This document shows positions 27,835 through 42,648 of a DNA stretch of 64,000 nucleotides, piece after piece (positions within the stretch are counted from its first letter, which is position 1; each line of letters begins with the position of its first letter). The stretch comes from Bacillus sp. ZZV12-4809. Lineage in GTDB: Bacteria; Bacillota; Bacilli; Bacillales; Cytobacillaceae. Position numbers and translations under genes: made by a program. The notes beneath the pieces are model-generated. The model saw only the letters and a list, made by a program, of their open reading frames with translations, did not search any database and was not told where the DNA came from. The stretch lies in assembly GCF_009849585.1 (NCBI RefSeq), contig NZ_VCRN01000002.1, forward strand, positions 124,001-188,000, given 5' to 3'.

Positions 27835-28717
27835 TGAACAGGCAGGAGAAAGAATAGATAAAGTATTATCCTCATTAAATGCAGATTGGTCAAGAACTCA
27901 GGTACAGCAATGGATCAAGGAAGGCAATGTTTTAGTGAATGGCCAAACGCCTAAAACCAATTACAAATGTTCAGCAGACGATAAAATTGAAATATCAATT
28001 CCTGAACCAGAAGAACTCGATGTAGTGCCTGAAAAAATGGACTTGGATATTTATTATGAAGACCAGGATGTACTTGTTGTAAATAAACCAAAAGGAATGG
28101 TTGTCCATCCTGCTGCCGGGCATGGAACAGGAACACTTGTAAATGGTCTTATGGCTCATTGCAAGGATTTATCAGGAATTAATGGAGTCATGAGGCCAGG
28201 AATCGTTCACAGAATCGATAAAGATACATCAGGTCTTCTCATGGTTGCAAAGAATGATATGGCACATGAAAGTCTTGTGAACCAGCTAATGAACAAAACG
28301 GTTACACGTAAGTACCGGGCCATTGTCCATGGAATTATTCCACACGATTACGGTACTATTGATGCGCCAATCGCCCGCGATCCTAAAGACCGTCAGAGCA
28401 TGAGTGTTGTGGACAACGGGAAACATGCTGTTACGCATTTTCAGGTCCTTGAGCGCTTCAAGGATTTTACACTGGTGGAATGCCAGTTGGAAACGGGAAG
28501 AACACATCAAATCAGGGTTCATATGAAATACATTGGCTTTCCTTTGGCAGGAGATCCTAAATATGGTCCTAGAAAGACTCTCGATATTGGGGGACAAGCA
28601 CTACATGCAGGCGTCCTTGGCTTTAAACATCCGCGTTCCGGCGAGTACCTTGAGTTTGAAGCACCTGCACCGGATTATTTTAAGGAACTAGTCGATAATC
28701 TTGCAAATAATCGTTGA
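27806..28717 (+). CDS. ylyB: YlyB, RluD-type 23S rRNA pseudouridine synthase
   Basis: A 303-aa RluA/RluD family enzyme: N-terminal S4 domain ([32 protein letters not shown]), then the catalytic domain with [11 protein letters not shown] (catalytic Asp), ARKYRA-like [10 protein letters not shown] and [13 protein letters not shown]. It likely makes pseudouridines in 23S rRNA helix 69, as RluD does; the exact sites are inferred. The start ATG 27806 has AAGGAGA upstream inside lspA. The pyr promoter -35 overlaps its stop. Confidence 0.9.
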   Translation: MEKMEHIIPDEQAGERIDKVLSSLNADWSRTQVQQWIKEGNVLVNGQTPKTNYKCSADDKIEISIPEPEELDVVPEKMDLDIYYEDQDVLVVNKPKGMVVHPAAGHGTGTLVNGLMAHCKDLSGINGVMRPGIVHRIDKDTSGLLMVAKNDMAHESLVNQLMNKTVTRKYRAIVHGIIPHDYGTIDAPIARDPKDRQSMSVVDNGKHAVTHFQVLERFKDFTLVECQLETGRTHQIRVHMKYIGFPLAGDPKYGPRKTLDIGGQALHAGVLGFKHPRSGEYLEFEAPAPDYFKELVDNLANNR

Positions 28718-28740
28718 CATTTGTCCAATTGTGCTATAAG
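28714..28740 (+). promoter_or_regulatory. pyr operon promoter
   Basis: A perfect -35 TTGACA (28714-28719) overlaps the ylyB stop. TGC-TATAAG (28732-28740) gives an extended -10 at a 15-base spacing. RNA would start near 28747, just before the first PyrR site. Confidence 0.65.
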
Positions 28741-28746
28741 ATGACT

Positions 28747-29452
<706 letters not shown>

Positions 29453-29566
29453 ATAGCCCTTTTAAATGCAGTCCAGAGAGGCTGGCAAAGGGGAACACAG
29501 CAGAATCGGTCTGTCATTTGCTGTGCTCTTGCACCCTCTTTGCACCCATGCAAAGAGGGTTTTTTA
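29453..29566 (+). promoter_or_regulatory. PyrR attenuator 2 (pyrR-pyrP intergenic)
   Basis: The PyrR site is around CAGTCCAGAGAGGCTGG (29456-29494). The middle hairpin is CACAGCA / TGCTGTG (about 29496-29525). The terminator ACCCTCTTTGCA (29533-29544) / TGCAAAGAGGGT (29549-29560) is followed by T5. It closely matches the known B. subtilis second attenuator in layout. Confidence 0.92.
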
Positions 29567-29590
29567 CTAAAAAGCAGAGGAGAGATCGCA

Positions 29591-30895
29591 ATGAACAAAC
29601 CTATTTTAGATATAAAAGATGTTCCAAAACCAGTCCACTGGCTGACATTAAGTATACAGCACTTATTCGCAATGTTTGGAGCCACCATACTTGTACCTTA
29701 TCTAGTTGGATTGAATCCTGCCATTGCTTTAATATCAAGCGGACTTGCAACAATAGCATTTCTCATCATAACGAAATGGCAGGTGCCGGCTTACCTTGGG
29801 TCATCCTTCGCATTCATTGCCCCAATCATCGCAGCAAAAGCTGCCGGGGGCCCTGGTGCTGCCATGATCGGCAGCTTTATGGCTGGACTTGTGTATGGAG
29901 CAGTTGCCTTGATAATCAAAAAAGCAGGCTACCGCTGGATTATGAAACTGCTCCCGCCAATTGTAGTCGGTCCTGTAATCATTGTAATCGGGCTGGCATT
30001 AGCAGGAACAGCAGTTGGAATGGCTATGAACAATCCTGAAACTGGAGAATACAGCATGCTGCATTTCTCAGCAGCGCTTATCACTTTAAGTGCAACAATC
30101 ATCTTCTCCATATATGCAAAAGGAATACTCAATATGGTTCCGATTCTTGCGGGTATCATCATCGGTTATGTTTACTCTCTGGCCATTGGCCTGATCGACT
30201 TCTCGCTTGTACAGCAGGCAGCTTGGTTTGAAATGCCGGAATTCCTGATTCCATTTGCAGACTATAAAGTGAGGGTAACGCTTGATTTGGCACTTCTAAT
30301 GATTCCGGTGGCTGTGGTGACAATATCTGAGCATATCGGCCATCAGCTTGTCCTTGGAAAAGTAGTTGGAAAGGATTACATTAAAGAACCGGGTCTTCAC
30401 CGCTCCATCCTTGCTGACGGAACTGGAACAATGATTTCAGCACTCATTGGCGGACCGCCAAAGACAACGTACGGTGAAAATATCGGTGTACTCGCCATTA
30501 CGAAAATATACAGTGTCTATGTACTTGCCGGTGCTGCAGTCATCGCCATTATCTTCGGGTTCATTGGGAAGGTTACCGCACTGATCAGCTCCATTCCTAC
30601 TCCAGTAATGGGTGGCGTGTCCATCCTGCTGTTTGGAATCATCGCTTCATCAGGCTTAAGAATGCTGGTTGACAGCAAGGTTGATTTTGGAAACAACCGC
30701 AACCTGGTCATCGCATCAGTTATCCTTGTACTGGGAATTGGCGGAGCTCAAATAGAAATCTGGGCATTTAAGCTTGAAGGAATGGCCCTGGCGGCGATCA
30801 GCGGAGTTCTGCTGAACCTTATTCTTCCTGGCAGGGAAGAGGCGAAGGAAGACATGTTTGAAACTGAAAATGAAAAAAAAAATAATGTAGCTTAA
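29591..30895 (+). CDS. pyrP: PyrP, uracil permease
   Basis: A 434-aa membrane transporter of the NCS2 (UraA) family that imports uracil with protons. About 12-14 hydrophobic segments are present. Family features are LTLSIQHLFAMFGATILVP, the substrate-site glutamate in TISEHIGHQ and the later GGPPKTTYGENIGVLAITKIYS motif. ATG 29591 follows GAGGAGAG. An earlier start at 29540 lies inside the attenuator stem and is rejected. Lying inside the pyr operon, it couples import to UMP level. Confidence 0.95.
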   Translation: MNKPILDIKDVPKPVHWLTLSIQHLFAMFGATILVPYLVGLNPAIALISSGLATIAFLIITKWQVPAYLGSSFAFIAPIIAAKAAGGPGAAMIGSFMAGLVYGAVALIIKKAGYRWIMKLLPPIVVGPVIIVIGLALAGTAVGMAMNNPETGEYSMLHFSAALITLSATIIFSIYAKGILNMVPILAGIIIGYVYSLAIGLIDFSLVQQAAWFEMPEFLIPFADYKVRVTLDLALLMIPVAVVTISEHIGHQLVLGKVVGKDYIKEPGLHRSILADGTGTMISALIGGPPKTTYGENIGVLAITKIYSVYVLAGAAVIAIIFGFIGKVTALISSIPTPVMGGVSILLFGIIASSGLRMLVDSKVDFGNNRNLVIASVILVLGIGGAQIEIWAFKLEGMALAAISGVLLNLILPGREEAKEDMFETENEKKNNVA

Positions 30896-31028
30896 CGCTT
30901 TTTAACTAAGCCCAGCGAGGCTTAAAAGGGTGTTTGGGGCAAACTGGCTATACGGTATAAAAGTGTATCCGTATATCTGTCTGCCTCAACTTTGCAGCAC
31001 CCTGACCAAATTGGCAGGGTGTTTTTTA
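30896..31028 (+). promoter_or_regulatory. PyrR attenuator 3 (pyrP-pyrB intergenic)
   Basis: The PyrR site is TTTTAACTAAGCCCAGCGAGG and following (30899-30930). The middle hairpin ATACGG / CCGTAT lies at about 30950-30975. The terminator CACCCTG (30998-31004) / CAGGGTG (31015-31021), with inner CCA/TGG, is followed by T6. The binding loop reads CCCAGCGAGGC rather than the TCCAGAGAGGC form of site 2. Confidence 0.88.
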
Positions 31029-31047
31029 CTGAAAGAGGAGGTTAATA

Positions 31048-31986
31048 ATGAACCATTTGCTCACTACCTCAGAGTTAGAAATTAATGAAATCAATGAAAT
31101 TCTTGAAGATGCACAATACTTTTTAAACGGCGGAATATGGTCACCTGAACAAAAGATTTTTGTCGCCAACCTCTTTTTTGAGAATAGCACAAGAACAAAA
31201 TGCAGCTTTGAAGTGGCGGAAAGGCGGCTTGGACTGGACATCATTCCATTTGAAGTCAGCACATCAAGCGTATCCAAGGGTGAATCATTATACGATACAG
31301 TCAAAACCCTGGAAGCAATCGGTGTTCACGCAGTTGTCATCCGCCATAGCCAGGATCGCTATTTTGATGAATTGGCAGGTAGATCTGGTGTTTCCATCCT
31401 GAATGCAGGGGACGGCTGCGGGCACCATCCAACACAATCACTGCTGGATCTCTTGACAATTAAACAGGAATTCGGCTCCTTTGACGGATTAAAAGTAGCG
31501 ATAATCGGAGATATAGCACATAGCCGCGTCGCGAGATCCAATGCAGATGCGCTTGTAAGGCTCGGTGCAAAGGTTGTCTTTTCAGGTCCTGAAGAATGGT
31601 TTAATGAAGAATTGCTTGAAAATGGTATGTATGAAGATGTAGACACAGCCATAGAAACTTCTGATGTTGTAATGCTGCTGAGAATTCAGCATGAGCGGCA
31701 TGAATCGAAGACCAATCAAACTGCTGAAGAATACCACCTGGCATACGGACTTACAGAAGATCGTGAAAAAACAATGAAGCCAAACAGCATTATCATGCAT
31801 CCGGCGCCAGTAAATCGCGGTGTGGAAATTGCGGATTGCCTAGTGGAATGCGAGCGTTCCAGAATCTTTAAGCAAATGCAAAATGGTGTGTACATCCGAA
31901 TGGCTGTATTAAAAAGATCGATTAAACATATTGAAGGGGGAGCTAAACATGTCAATGTTAATAAAAAATGGCCAGTTGCTTACTAA
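31048..31986 (+). CDS. pyrB: PyrB, aspartate carbamoyltransferase
   Basis: Condenses carbamoyl phosphate with aspartate, the second step of de novo pyrimidine synthesis. The product is 312 aa, the trimeric Bacillus type without a regulatory subunit gene. Carbamoyl phosphate binding motif FENSTRTK, later [34 protein letters not shown] and [11 protein letters not shown] are present. GAGGAGGT precedes ATG 31048. The last 38 bases overlap pyrC. Confidence 0.96.
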   Translation: MNHLLTTSELEINEINEILEDAQYFLNGGIWSPEQKIFVANLFFENSTRTKCSFEVAERRLGLDIIPFEVSTSSVSKGESLYDTVKTLEAIGVHAVVIRHSQDRYFDELAGRSGVSILNAGDGCGHHPTQSLLDLLTIKQEFGSFDGLKVAIIGDIAHSRVARSNADALVRLGAKVVFSGPEEWFNEELLENGMYEDVDTAIETSDVVMLLRIQHERHESKTNQTAEEYHLAYGLTEDREKTMKPNSIIMHPAPVNRGVEIADCLVECERSRIFKQMQNGVYIRMAVLKRSIKHIEGGAKHVNVNKKWPVAY

Positions 31987-33235
31987 AGAAGGAAAACTTA
32001 AAAAAACTGACATTTATATAAAGTCAGGGAAAATCGCTGAGATCGGTGCAGGCGTCGGAAATGAAGCGCAGGAAGTGATTGATGCAGAAGGGTTGCTGAT
32101 CGCACCCGGTTTTATAGACCTGCACATACACTTGCGTGAACCCGGCGGTGAAAAGAAAGAAACCATTGAAACTGGCACAAAGGCAGCTGCTAAAGGCGGT
32201 TTCACAACGGTTGCTGCGATGCCAAATACTCGTCCAGTACCTGATACAAAAGAACAGCTTGAAAAATTGAACAGCCGAATTGAAGAGAATGCAGCGGTCA
32301 AAGTTTTGCCGTATGCATCGATTACAATCCGTGAGCTGGGCCAGGAATTAACCGATTTTAAAGCCCTGAAAGAAGCTGGAGCGTTTGCTTTTACAGATGA
32401 TGGAGTTGGGGTACAATCAGCAGCAATGATGCTGCAGGCAATGAAAAATGCAGCAGAGATCGACATGCCGATTGTGGCCCACTGCGAAGAAAATACCCTC
32501 ATTAACAAAGGTTCTGTACATGATGGAGTTTTTGCTAAAGAGAATGGTTTAAATGGTATTCCTTCCGTCTGTGAATCAGTACAAATCGCAAGGGATGTGC
32601 TTCTTGCCGAAGCAACTGGCTGCCACTACCATGTGTGCCATATCAGCACAAAAGAGTCCGTCAGAGTGGTGAGAGATGCAAAGCGTGCAGGCATTAAAGT
32701 AACGGCTGAAGTGACGCCTCATCACCTCCTTCTTTGTGAAGAGGATATTCCTGGCCTTGATGCCAACTTTAAAATGAATCCTCCTTTAAGAGGAGCAGAC
32801 GACAGATCTGCCTTAATTGAAGGTTTGCTGGACGGAACGATTGATTTCATCGCAACTGACCATGCACCTCACACAGCAGCAGAAAAAGAAGAAGGAATGG
32901 AGCTTGCTCCTTTCGGGATTGTCGGCCTTGAGACAGCCTTTCCGCTTCTTTACACACATTTCGTAGAAAAAGGGATATTCACGCTAAAACAGCTGATTGA
33001 ATTTTTAACCATCAAGCCTGCACAGGCATTCGGCCTGCAATCTGGAAAATTGCAAGCAGGAGAAATCGCTGACCTTGTCCTGCTTGATCTAAAACAGCAT
33101 GAAAAAATTGACCCTGCAAAGTTCTTATCGAAAGGGAAGAATACGCCATTTGCCGGCTGGGATTGTAAAGGCTGGCCAGTAGTGACGATAGAAGGCGGAA
33201 AAATTGTTTGGAACAGAGGGAGTGTAAAAGCATGA
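31949..33235 (+). CDS. pyrC: PyrC, dihydroorotase
   Basis: Closes carbamoyl aspartate to dihydroorotate. A 428-aa type I zinc amidohydrolase. Metal ligands are visible in [31 protein letters not shown] and ATDHAPH. The start ATG 31949 has GGGGGAGC 6 bases upstream, inside pyrB. The stop overlaps the pyrAA ATG by 4 bases (ATGA). Confidence 0.96.
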   Translation: MSMLIKNGQLLTKEGKLKKTDIYIKSGKIAEIGAGVGNEAQEVIDAEGLLIAPGFIDLHIHLREPGGEKKETIETGTKAAAKGGFTTVAAMPNTRPVPDTKEQLEKLNSRIEENAAVKVLPYASITIRELGQELTDFKALKEAGAFAFTDDGVGVQSAAMMLQAMKNAAEIDMPIVAHCEENTLINKGSVHDGVFAKENGLNGIPSVCESVQIARDVLLAEATGCHYHVCHISTKESVRVVRDAKRAGIKVTAEVTPHHLLLCEEDIPGLDANFKMNPPLRGADDRSALIEGLLDGTIDFIATDHAPHTAAEKEEGMELAPFGIVGLETAFPLLYTHFVEKGIFTLKQLIEFLTIKPAQAFGLQSGKLQAGEIADLVLLDLKQHEKIDPAKFLSKGKNTPFAGWDCKGWPVVTIEGGKIVWNRGSVKA

Positions 33236-34338
33236 AAAAACAGCTGATTCTGGAAGACGGAACAATTTTTATTGGAAAAGGATTTGGAAGTGATACAGCA
33301 TCGATTGGAGAGGTAGTATTCAATACAGGAATGACGGGATACCAGGAAATTCTCTCTGACCCTTCCTACTGCGGGCAGATAGTAACATTGACATATCCTT
33401 TAATCGGAAATTACGGAATAAATCGGGATGATTTTGAATCAATTTCTCCAGCAATCGCCGGGTTCATTGTTAAAGAAGCAAGCGATTTTCCTTCAAACTG
33501 GAGAAATGAACAATCTATCGCTGATTATTTTAAGATGAAAAACATCCCCGGAATTGCTGGGATTGATACTAGAAAATTAACAAGAATTATCAGGCAGCAT
33601 GGGACGCTGAAAGGTGCTATCTGCAGCATGAGTGAAAGCCCTGAAGTAATCATTGAAAAACTTCGGGCAACCAATCTGCGCAATGATCAGGTAAAGCAAG
33701 TTTCCACTAAGACACCTTATCCAAGCCCCGGCCGCGGCAGAAGGGTTGTACTGGTTGATTTCGGCATGAAACACGGGATTTTAAGAGAGCTAAACAAACG
33801 GGATTGTGATGTAATAGTTGTGCCATATAATACATCGGCTGAAGAAATACTCAGCATGAGCCCGGATGGAGTAATGCTTTCCAATGGCCCTGGAGACCCA
33901 AAAGATGTTCCGGAGGCCATCACAATGATTAGAGGTCTTTTGGGTAAAGTACCGATTTTCGGAATTTGCCTGGGACATCAGCTTTTTGCCCTGGCTTGCG
34001 GTGCCAATACAGAAAAACTGAAATTCGGCCATCGCGGTTCAAACCATCCGGTAAAAGATCTGCAAACCGGAAAAGTCGCTTTAACATCTCAAAACCATGG
34101 ATACTCAGTAGAAGAGAATTCCATTACAGGAACTCCGCTTGAAGTAACACATATCGCCTTAAACGATGGGACAATCGAAGGCTTAAAGCATAAACAGGCC
34201 CCTGCATTCACTGTGCAATATCATCCTGAAGCTTCGCCGGGACCTGAAGACGCAAACGGGCTATTTGAACAATTCATGCAATTGATTGAATCACATAAAG
34301 AGGAAGGTGCTGCAGCATGCCAAAGCGTACAGATATAA
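33232..34338 (+). CDS. pyrAA: PyrAA (CarA-type), carbamoyl phosphate synthase small subunit
   Basis: The glutaminase subunit of the pyrimidine-specific carbamoyl phosphate synthase. The product is 368 aa: N-terminal domain ([36 protein letters not shown]), then a class I glutamine amidotransferase domain with the nucleophile cysteine in [13 protein letters not shown] and the histidine/glutamate dyad in [11 protein letters not shown]. It starts inside the pyrC stop. Its end overlaps pyrAB by 22 bases, in line with 1:1 production. Confidence 0.96.
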   Translation: MKKQLILEDGTIFIGKGFGSDTASIGEVVFNTGMTGYQEILSDPSYCGQIVTLTYPLIGNYGINRDDFESISPAIAGFIVKEASDFPSNWRNEQSIADYFKMKNIPGIAGIDTRKLTRIIRQHGTLKGAICSMSESPEVIIEKLRATNLRNDQVKQVSTKTPYPSPGRGRRVVLVDFGMKHGILRELNKRDCDVIVVPYNTSAEEILSMSPDGVMLSNGPGDPKDVPEAITMIRGLLGKVPIFGICLGHQLFALACGANTEKLKFGHRGSNHPVKDLQTGKVALTSQNHGYSVEENSITGTPLEVTHIALNDGTIEGLKHKQAPAFTVQYHPEASPGPEDANGLFEQFMQLIESHKEEGAAACQSVQI

Positions 34339-37300
34339 AAAGCATTTTAGTAATCGGATCAGGACCAATCGTCATCGGGCAGGCAGCAGAGTTTGATTAT
34401 GCTGGAACACAAGCCTGCATTGCATTGAAAGAAGAAGGCTACCGCGTCATTCTAGTAAACTCAAATCCTGCCACGATTATGACAGATACTGAGATTGCTG
34501 ACGCAGTATATATAGAGCCGCTTACGCTGGAATTCGTCAGCCGGATTATCCGAAAAGAACGCCCTGATGCACTCGTTCCAACCCTGGGGGGACAGACAGG
34601 ATTAAACCTGGCAGTAGAACTTGCCGAATCAGGTGTACTGGAAGAATGCGGAGTTGAGATCCTCGGTACAAAGTTATCTGCTATCCAAAAAGCGGAAGAT
34701 AGGGATCTTTTCAGAAACCTGATGAATGAACTAGGCGAGCCGGTGCCTGAAAGTGATATTATTCATAACTTGGATGAAGCATTTGAATTTGTAAACAGAA
34801 TTGGCTATCCGGTAATTGTACGCCCTGCTTTCACATTGGGGGGAACGGGCGGCGGAATCTGCCACGATGATGAAGAATTAACCGAAATTGTGACAAGCGG
34901 CTTAAAGAACAGCCCAGTTACACAGTGCCTGCTTGAAAAGAGCATTGCGGGATACAAAGAAATTGAGTATGAAGTGATGCGGGACTCCAATGACAATGCG
35001 ATTGTTGTCTGCAATATGGAAAACTTCGATCCAGTAGGTGTCCATACAGGTGATTCAATTGTGGTAGCTCCAAGCCAAACTTTGAGTGATCGTGAGTATC
35101 AGCTGCTTAGAAACACTTCATTAAAAATCATCCGAGCCCTCGAGATTGAAGGAGGATGCAATGTCCAGCTGGCACTTGATCCGGAAAGCTTCAATTATTA
35201 CATCATTGAGGTTAACCCGCGTGTCAGCCGTTCATCAGCGCTGGCATCCAAGGCAACAGGTTATCCGATTGCCAAGCTGGCAGCCAAGATAGCGGTGGGG
35301 CTGACACTTGATGAAATGATGAATCCTGTGACAGGAAAAACATATGCCTGCTTTGAACCGGCATTGGATTATATTGTCTCAAAAATCCCGCGCTGGCCGT
35401 TTGATAAGTTCGAATCAGCGAACCGTTCGCTTGGCACCCAAATGAAGGCTACAGGAGAAGTAATGGCGATAGGACGAACTTTTGAAGAATCTCTCCTGAA
35501 AGCAGTCCGCTCACTTGAAGCCAACATTTATCACCTTGAGCTGAAGGATGCCGGCCAAATTTCTGATGAATTAATCGAAAAGCGGATCCGGAAAGCTGGA
35601 GATGAACGTCTGTTTTATATCGGGGAAGCCATCAGAAGAGGAGTCACGATCGAGACGATCCATGAATGGAGCAAAATTGATTTATTCTTCCTTCATAAGA
35701 TTAAGAAAATCATAGATTTTGAGAGTGTATTAACTGAAAATCCATTTGACCCTGAAACAGGGAAAGCTGCAAAGGAAATGGGCTTTGCCGATCAAGTAAT
35801 TGCTAGAATGTGGAATTCGAGTGAGAAAGAAGTATACAGCTGGAGACAAGAAAATGCGATTGAACCGGTTTATAAAATGGTTGATACTTGTGCAGCAGAA
35901 TTTGAATCGGAAACTCCGTATTTCTATGGAACTTATGAAGATGAGAACGAATCGGAAGTAACTGACCGCAAAAGTGTTGTCGTCCTCGGCTCAGGGCCAA
36001 TCCGTATCGGGCAGGGAGTAGAGTTTGATTACTCAACAGTACACGCAGTTTGGGCCATTAAGGAAGCAGGATACGAAGCAATCATCATTAATAATAATCC
36101 TGAAACAGTCTCTACTGACTTTAGCATCTCCGATAAGTTATATTTTGAGCCGCTTACAATAGAAGATGTCATGCATATCATCGATCTTGAGAAGCCGGAA
36201 GGTGTAGTTGTGCAATTTGGAGGACAAACGGCGATTAACCTTGCAGCAGATCTGGTAGAAAGAGGCGTAAAAATTCTGGGAACGTCTCTCGAAAGCTTAG
36301 ACCGGGCAGAAGACCGGGATAAATTTGAACATGCTCTTACAGAGCTTGGCATTCCAATGCCAAAGGGAAAGACTGCCCTATCTGTGGAGCAGGCAGTCGC
36401 AATTGCCAGTGAAATAGGATATCCGGTGGTTGTCCGTCCATCATATGTACTTGGCGGAAGAGCCATGGAGATCGTCTATAAAGAAGATGAGCTTCTGTAC
36501 TATATGGAAAACGCTGTAAAAGTGAATCCGGAACACCCGGTATTAATCGACCGATATTTAACTGGTAAGGAAATTGAAGTGGACGCTATCTCGGATGGTG
36601 AAAATGTCCTTATACCCGGCATCATGGAGCATATAGAAAGAGCTGGAGTTCACTCAGGTGATTCCATTGCGGTCTATCCTCCTCAAAATATTTCAGAAGC
36701 TATTAAAGACAAGCTTGTCGAGTATACCGGAAAGATGGCCAAAGGCCTTGGCATTATAGGTCTTCTGAATATCCAGTATGTAGTGGCTAAAGGGGAAGTA
36801 TATGTCTTGGAAGTCAACCCGCGTTCAAGCCGGACAGTGCCGTTCCTGAGCAAGATTACGAATGTGCCGATGGCCAAAATTGCCACAAAGGTTATCATGG
36901 GTCAAACTCTTGCAGAGCAGGGCTTTGGTTCCGGCCTTCTTCCGGAGAGAAAAGGCGTGTACGTAAAAGTGCCGGTGTTCTCCTTCGCAAAATTAAGAAG
37001 GGTAGACATCACTTTAGGACCTGAAATGAAGTCGACCGGTGAAGTTATGGGGAAAGATTCCACGCTTGAAAAAGCCCTTTATAAAGGCCTTGTTGCTTCC
37101 GGCATGAAAATCCAGCCGTATGGCACTGTGCTCATGACTGTCGCTGACAAGGATAAAGAAGAAGCTTTGCAGCTGGCAAAAAGATTTGTATCCATCGGCT
37201 ACAGGCTAATGGCGACAAGCGGAACGGCTCTATACCTGCAATCTGAAGGCATACCTGTAAAAGTGACCGGGAAAATTGGCTCGGAAGGTACTAACCTTCT

Positions 37301-37525
37301 GGATGTTATAAAAAATGGCGAAGCACAATTTGTTATTAATACACTAACAAAAGGGAAACAGCCTGCAAGAGATGGTTTCCGCATCCGCCGCGAATCAGTG
37401 GAAAATGGCGTGCCGTGCCTAACCTCACTTGATACGGCAGAAGCAATTCTTCAAGTAGTGGAATCAATGAATTTTTCAGCAGACGCGATGGATAAACCAG
37501 AAGAAGTCCGGGAGGCGGTTTTATC

Positions 37526-37529
<4 letters not shown>
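34317..37529 (+). CDS. pyrAB: PyrAB (CarB-type), carbamoyl phosphate synthase large subunit
   Basis: Uses ammonia from PyrAA, bicarbonate and two ATP. The product is 1070 aa of two homologous halves, each with a pre-ATP-grasp motif ([39 protein letters not shown]) and an ATP-grasp domain ([51 protein letters not shown]). A C-terminal MGS-like allosteric domain (about 930-1070, [15 protein letters not shown]) is where UMP or PRPP would act. AGAGGAAGGTG is the SD. Confidence 0.97.
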
Positions 37530-39920
<2,391 letters not shown>

Positions 39921-39931
<11 letters not shown>

Positions 39932-40556
39932 AATAGCAGAAAAATTACTGGATATTAAAGCTGTAGCATTAAACCCAAACGAGCCGTTTACATGGTCTTC
40001 AGGGCTGCGTTCCCCAATCTATTGTGATAACCGTCTGACACTGTCTCATCCTGAAGTCAGAAAAGAAATTGCTGCCGGCCTTCAGGCTATCATCCTTGAT
40101 AAATTTCCTGAAGCAGAACTAATTGCAGGGACAGCCACGGCAGGCATTCCGCATGCAGCCTGGGTCAGTGACAAGATGGAACTGCCAATGTGCTATGTCC
40201 GCTCTAAGGCAAAGGGGCATGGAAAAGGAAAACAAATTGAAGGTCAAGCAGTCAAGGGCCAAAAGGTTGTTGTTGTTGAAGACCTCATCTCAACAGGAGG
40301 AAGTGCCATAACTGCTGTCAAAGCTTTAAGGGAAGCAGGCTGTAAAGTGCTGGGTGTGGCTGCAATCTTCACCTACCAGCTTGAAAAAGGAAAACAAATG
40401 CTCGCCGAAGAGGAAATTGAAGCATATACACTGACTGATATTGAAGCTCTGACAGAAGTAGCAGTTGAAAAGGGCTTTATCCAGGAAGAAGATATGAAAA
40501 AGCTGATTGAATGGCGAAAAGACCCTGCTGAGTGGGGAAAAGTCTCTCAGTTTTAG
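39921..40556 (+). CDS. pyrE: PyrE, orotate phosphoribosyltransferase
   Basis: Joins orotate with PRPP to give OMP. The product is 211 aa with [17 protein letters not shown], a PRPP-binding loop [21 protein letters not shown] and the flexible-loop lysine/histidine region [15 protein letters not shown]. It is the last gene of the pyr operon and is followed by a strong terminator. Confidence 0.95.
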
Positions 40557-40562
40557 TCAAAT

Positions 40563-40594
40563 GAAAAAAGCAAGCATCAGAGCTTGCTTTTTTC
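40563..40594. terminator. Bidirectional terminator between pyrE and rqcH
   Basis: A 13-bp perfect stem GAAAAAAGCAAGC / GCTTGCTTTTTTC with loop ATCAGA has A and T runs that serve both strands. It ends the pyr operon and the convergent rqcH. Confidence 0.92.
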
Positions 40595-40600
40595 AATTAT

Positions 40601-42316
40601 TTAAAGATTTTGTTTTAAAGACAACACCAGTTCTTCATCAGGGGTAACATAAACCGTCTGCTGATTGTCATATATGACAAATCCAGGTTTTCCTCCGCTT
40701 GGTTTCTTCACATGTCTGACTTGGGTGAAGTCAACAGGTACGGAACTGGAATTCCGTGCTTTGCTGAAGTAAGCTGCAAGGGATGCTGCTTCAAGAATTG
40801 TATTTTCTGCCGGTTCCTTGCTTCGGATCACCACATGTGAACCGGGGATATCTTTTGTATGCAGCCAGATTTCATCCCTTGCGGCTAATTTGTTCGTTAA
40901 GTAATCATTCTGTTTGTTGTTTTTACCCACTAGAATTTCCGTTCCGCCGCTGGAAATATAACGGTCAAGAACAGGCTTAAGATTCTGCTGTTTCTTATTT
41001 CCCCGTTTCTGCCTTTCACGAATATAACCGCCTTCAGTGAGTTCTTCTCTTATTTCGGCAATGTCTCTTGTTGATGCCGTTTCTACTTGCTGAAGGAGAG
41101 ACTCAAAGTATGCCGCTTCTTCTTCTGCTTTTTTAATTTGCTCTTTAACTGCTATTACGGCATTTTTTGCTTTTTGGTATCTTGTAAAATACTTTTGTGC
41201 ATTTTCTGAAGGTGTCTTCTGAGGATCTAAAGGAATCACAACTGAAGCTCCATTTTCATCGTAATAATTGATGACTTCCGCTTCTTTCATTCCCTTTTGA
41301 ATCGCATAAATATTTGCTGTGATCAATTCCCCGTATAGTTGATGTTTATCGGCACTTTCAGCTTCATGAAGGGTTTTTTTCAATTTCTCAATTTTTTTCT
41401 CATTCTTTTCTTTCTCATTTACGATGAACCGTTCAAGATCATTGGATTGCTGTTTTACGCGGTCTCTTTCGGCTTTACCGAAATAAAATCTGTCCAGCAT
41501 TTCACTCAGGGAACTGAATAGACTGCTTTGGCCTTTTATATGCTGGAGGGGAAATAGATAAAAGCTTTCTTTGTTTTCCCCTGCTGTAATGGCCGGCCTT
41601 ATGCTATGGTCTTTAAGCAAATCAATAAAATACTGGAAGCTCTTAGGAAGAGTTGTCCTGTTAACAAGACCGGCATGGTGAATCACTTCTTTTGCAAAGA
41701 GCGGTGAGATTCCGGAGAAACCTGCCACAAGCTGTTTATCAACTTTCCCGCTGTTAAAATCAATTCTGCGCAGTAAAGCTTCTTCATCCGCTTCAAAAGG
41801 ATTCATTTTGTCCTGAGACGGAGGGAGAATATACTCCTGTCCCGGCAAAATCGCACGATGGCTATTAACGGCAAAGGAAACATGTTTGATGCTGTCGAGA
41901 ATGATGTTGCGGGATTTATCCACCAGCGTAATATTGCTGTGCCGGCCCATAATTTCAACAATCAGCTGTTTATAGGATGTATCGCCAATCTCATTCCTGC
42001 CTTTTACCTCAAACACCATAATACGGTCTAGCCCGTTTTGATGTACATCTTCAAGTATGTAGCCTTCCAGGTGCTTTCTTAAAAGCATGCAGAACATAGG
42101 AGGCTCTGAAGGGTTTTCATGTGATTCATTTGTAAGCTGGACTCTCGCATAGCTTGGATGGGCAGACAGCAAAAGTCTGTGATTTTTACCATTTGCCCTC
42201 ACAACTAAAATGATTTCATTTTTATATGGCTGCTGAATCTTATTGATTCTCCCGCCCTTTATAGTATCTATAAGCTCTTTCGTCATAGCTCTTGTGAACA
42301 AACCATCAAATGACAT
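40601..42316 (-). CDS. rqcH: RqcH, bacterial NEMF/Rqc2 homologue of ribosome quality control
   Basis: RqcH binds obstructed 50S subunits with tRNA-Ala and adds C-terminal alanine tails that mark stalled peptides for degradation. The product is 571 aa: NFACT-N domain with the essential Asp-Arg pair (D97, R98 in [11 protein letters not shown]), helix-hairpin-helix and a long coiled-coil (about 280-440), then the NFACT-R domain ([31 protein letters not shown]). In older annotation it is called a fibronectin-binding protein (FbpA/YloA). It is transcribed against the pyr operon. Confidence 0.95.
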   Translation of the reverse strand: MSFDGLFTRAMTKELIDTIKGGRINKIQQPYKNEIILVVRANGKNHRLLLSAHPSYARVQLTNESHENPSEPPMFCMLLRKHLEGYILEDVHQNGLDRIMVFEVKGRNEIGDTSYKQLIVEIMGRHSNITLVDKSRNIILDSIKHVSFAVNSHRAILPGQEYILPPSQDKMNPFEADEEALLRRIDFNSGKVDKQLVAGFSGISPLFAKEVIHHAGLVNRTTLPKSFQYFIDLLKDHSIRPAITAGENKESFYLFPLQHIKGQSSLFSSLSEMLDRFYFGKAERDRVKQQSNDLERFIVNEKEKNEKKIEKLKKTLHEAESADKHQLYGELITANIYAIQKGMKEAEVINYYDENGASVVIPLDPQKTPSENAQKYFTRYQKAKNAVIAVKEQIKKAEEEAAYFESLLQQVETASTRDIAEIREELTEGGYIRERQKRGNKKQQNLKPVLDRYISSGGTEILVGKNNKQNDYLTNKLAARDEIWLHTKDIPGSHVVIRSKEPAENTILEAASLAAYFSKARNSSSVPVDFTQVRHVKKPSGGKPGFVIYDNQQTVYVTPDEELVLSLKQNL

Positions 42317-42429
42317 ATTGAAACACTCTCTTCTTTTTAAAGTAACTAGATATACATTATTCTTTCATTTATTGAATTAAATCAAGTTTTAATGCTTACT
42401 TTTTGCAAGAGCTACCGTTTTTCTGAAGC

Positions 42430-42616
42430 TGTCTGCCTCCTATGCCTATGCCCCCTCGAGGTAACAAGGTGGGAGGATGAAGGTCATGCAGACGTTGCCG
42501 CAGGACAAGGATAGCTGCGGCAGCGATACATCGCCACGACCAAAAGCGGCAGCTATTGGTCGTGGCGTTTTTAGTCTGCATTCCTTCGTGGACAAGGCGC
42601 TTCCGCTTTTCTAATA
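42430..42616 (+). repeat. Intergenic repeat copy 1 with three-way-junction core
   Basis: It begins TGTCTGCCTCC with CCCCCTCGAGGTAACAAG and ends GACAAGGCGCTTCCGCTTTTCTAATA, sharing both ends with copy 2 in the same orientation. Its core differs. ATGCAGAC (42486-42493) pairs with GTCTGCAT (42574-42581) around two hairpins: a 10-bp stem at 42494-42503 / 42515-42524 and a perfect 12-bp stem at 42532-42543 / 42556-42567. Confidence 0.75.
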
Positions 42617-42648
42617 GGGCTAAAATTATGTCTTTGTACTTCGATAAT

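Noticed and set aside
29518-30039. 173-codon frame overlapping the pyrP 5' part
   Set aside because: It is the +1 shadow of the pyrP coding sequence and begins inside the attenuator terminator.
32014-32508. 164-codon reverse frame inside pyrC
   Set aside because: Codon-pattern shadow of pyrC with no start signal.
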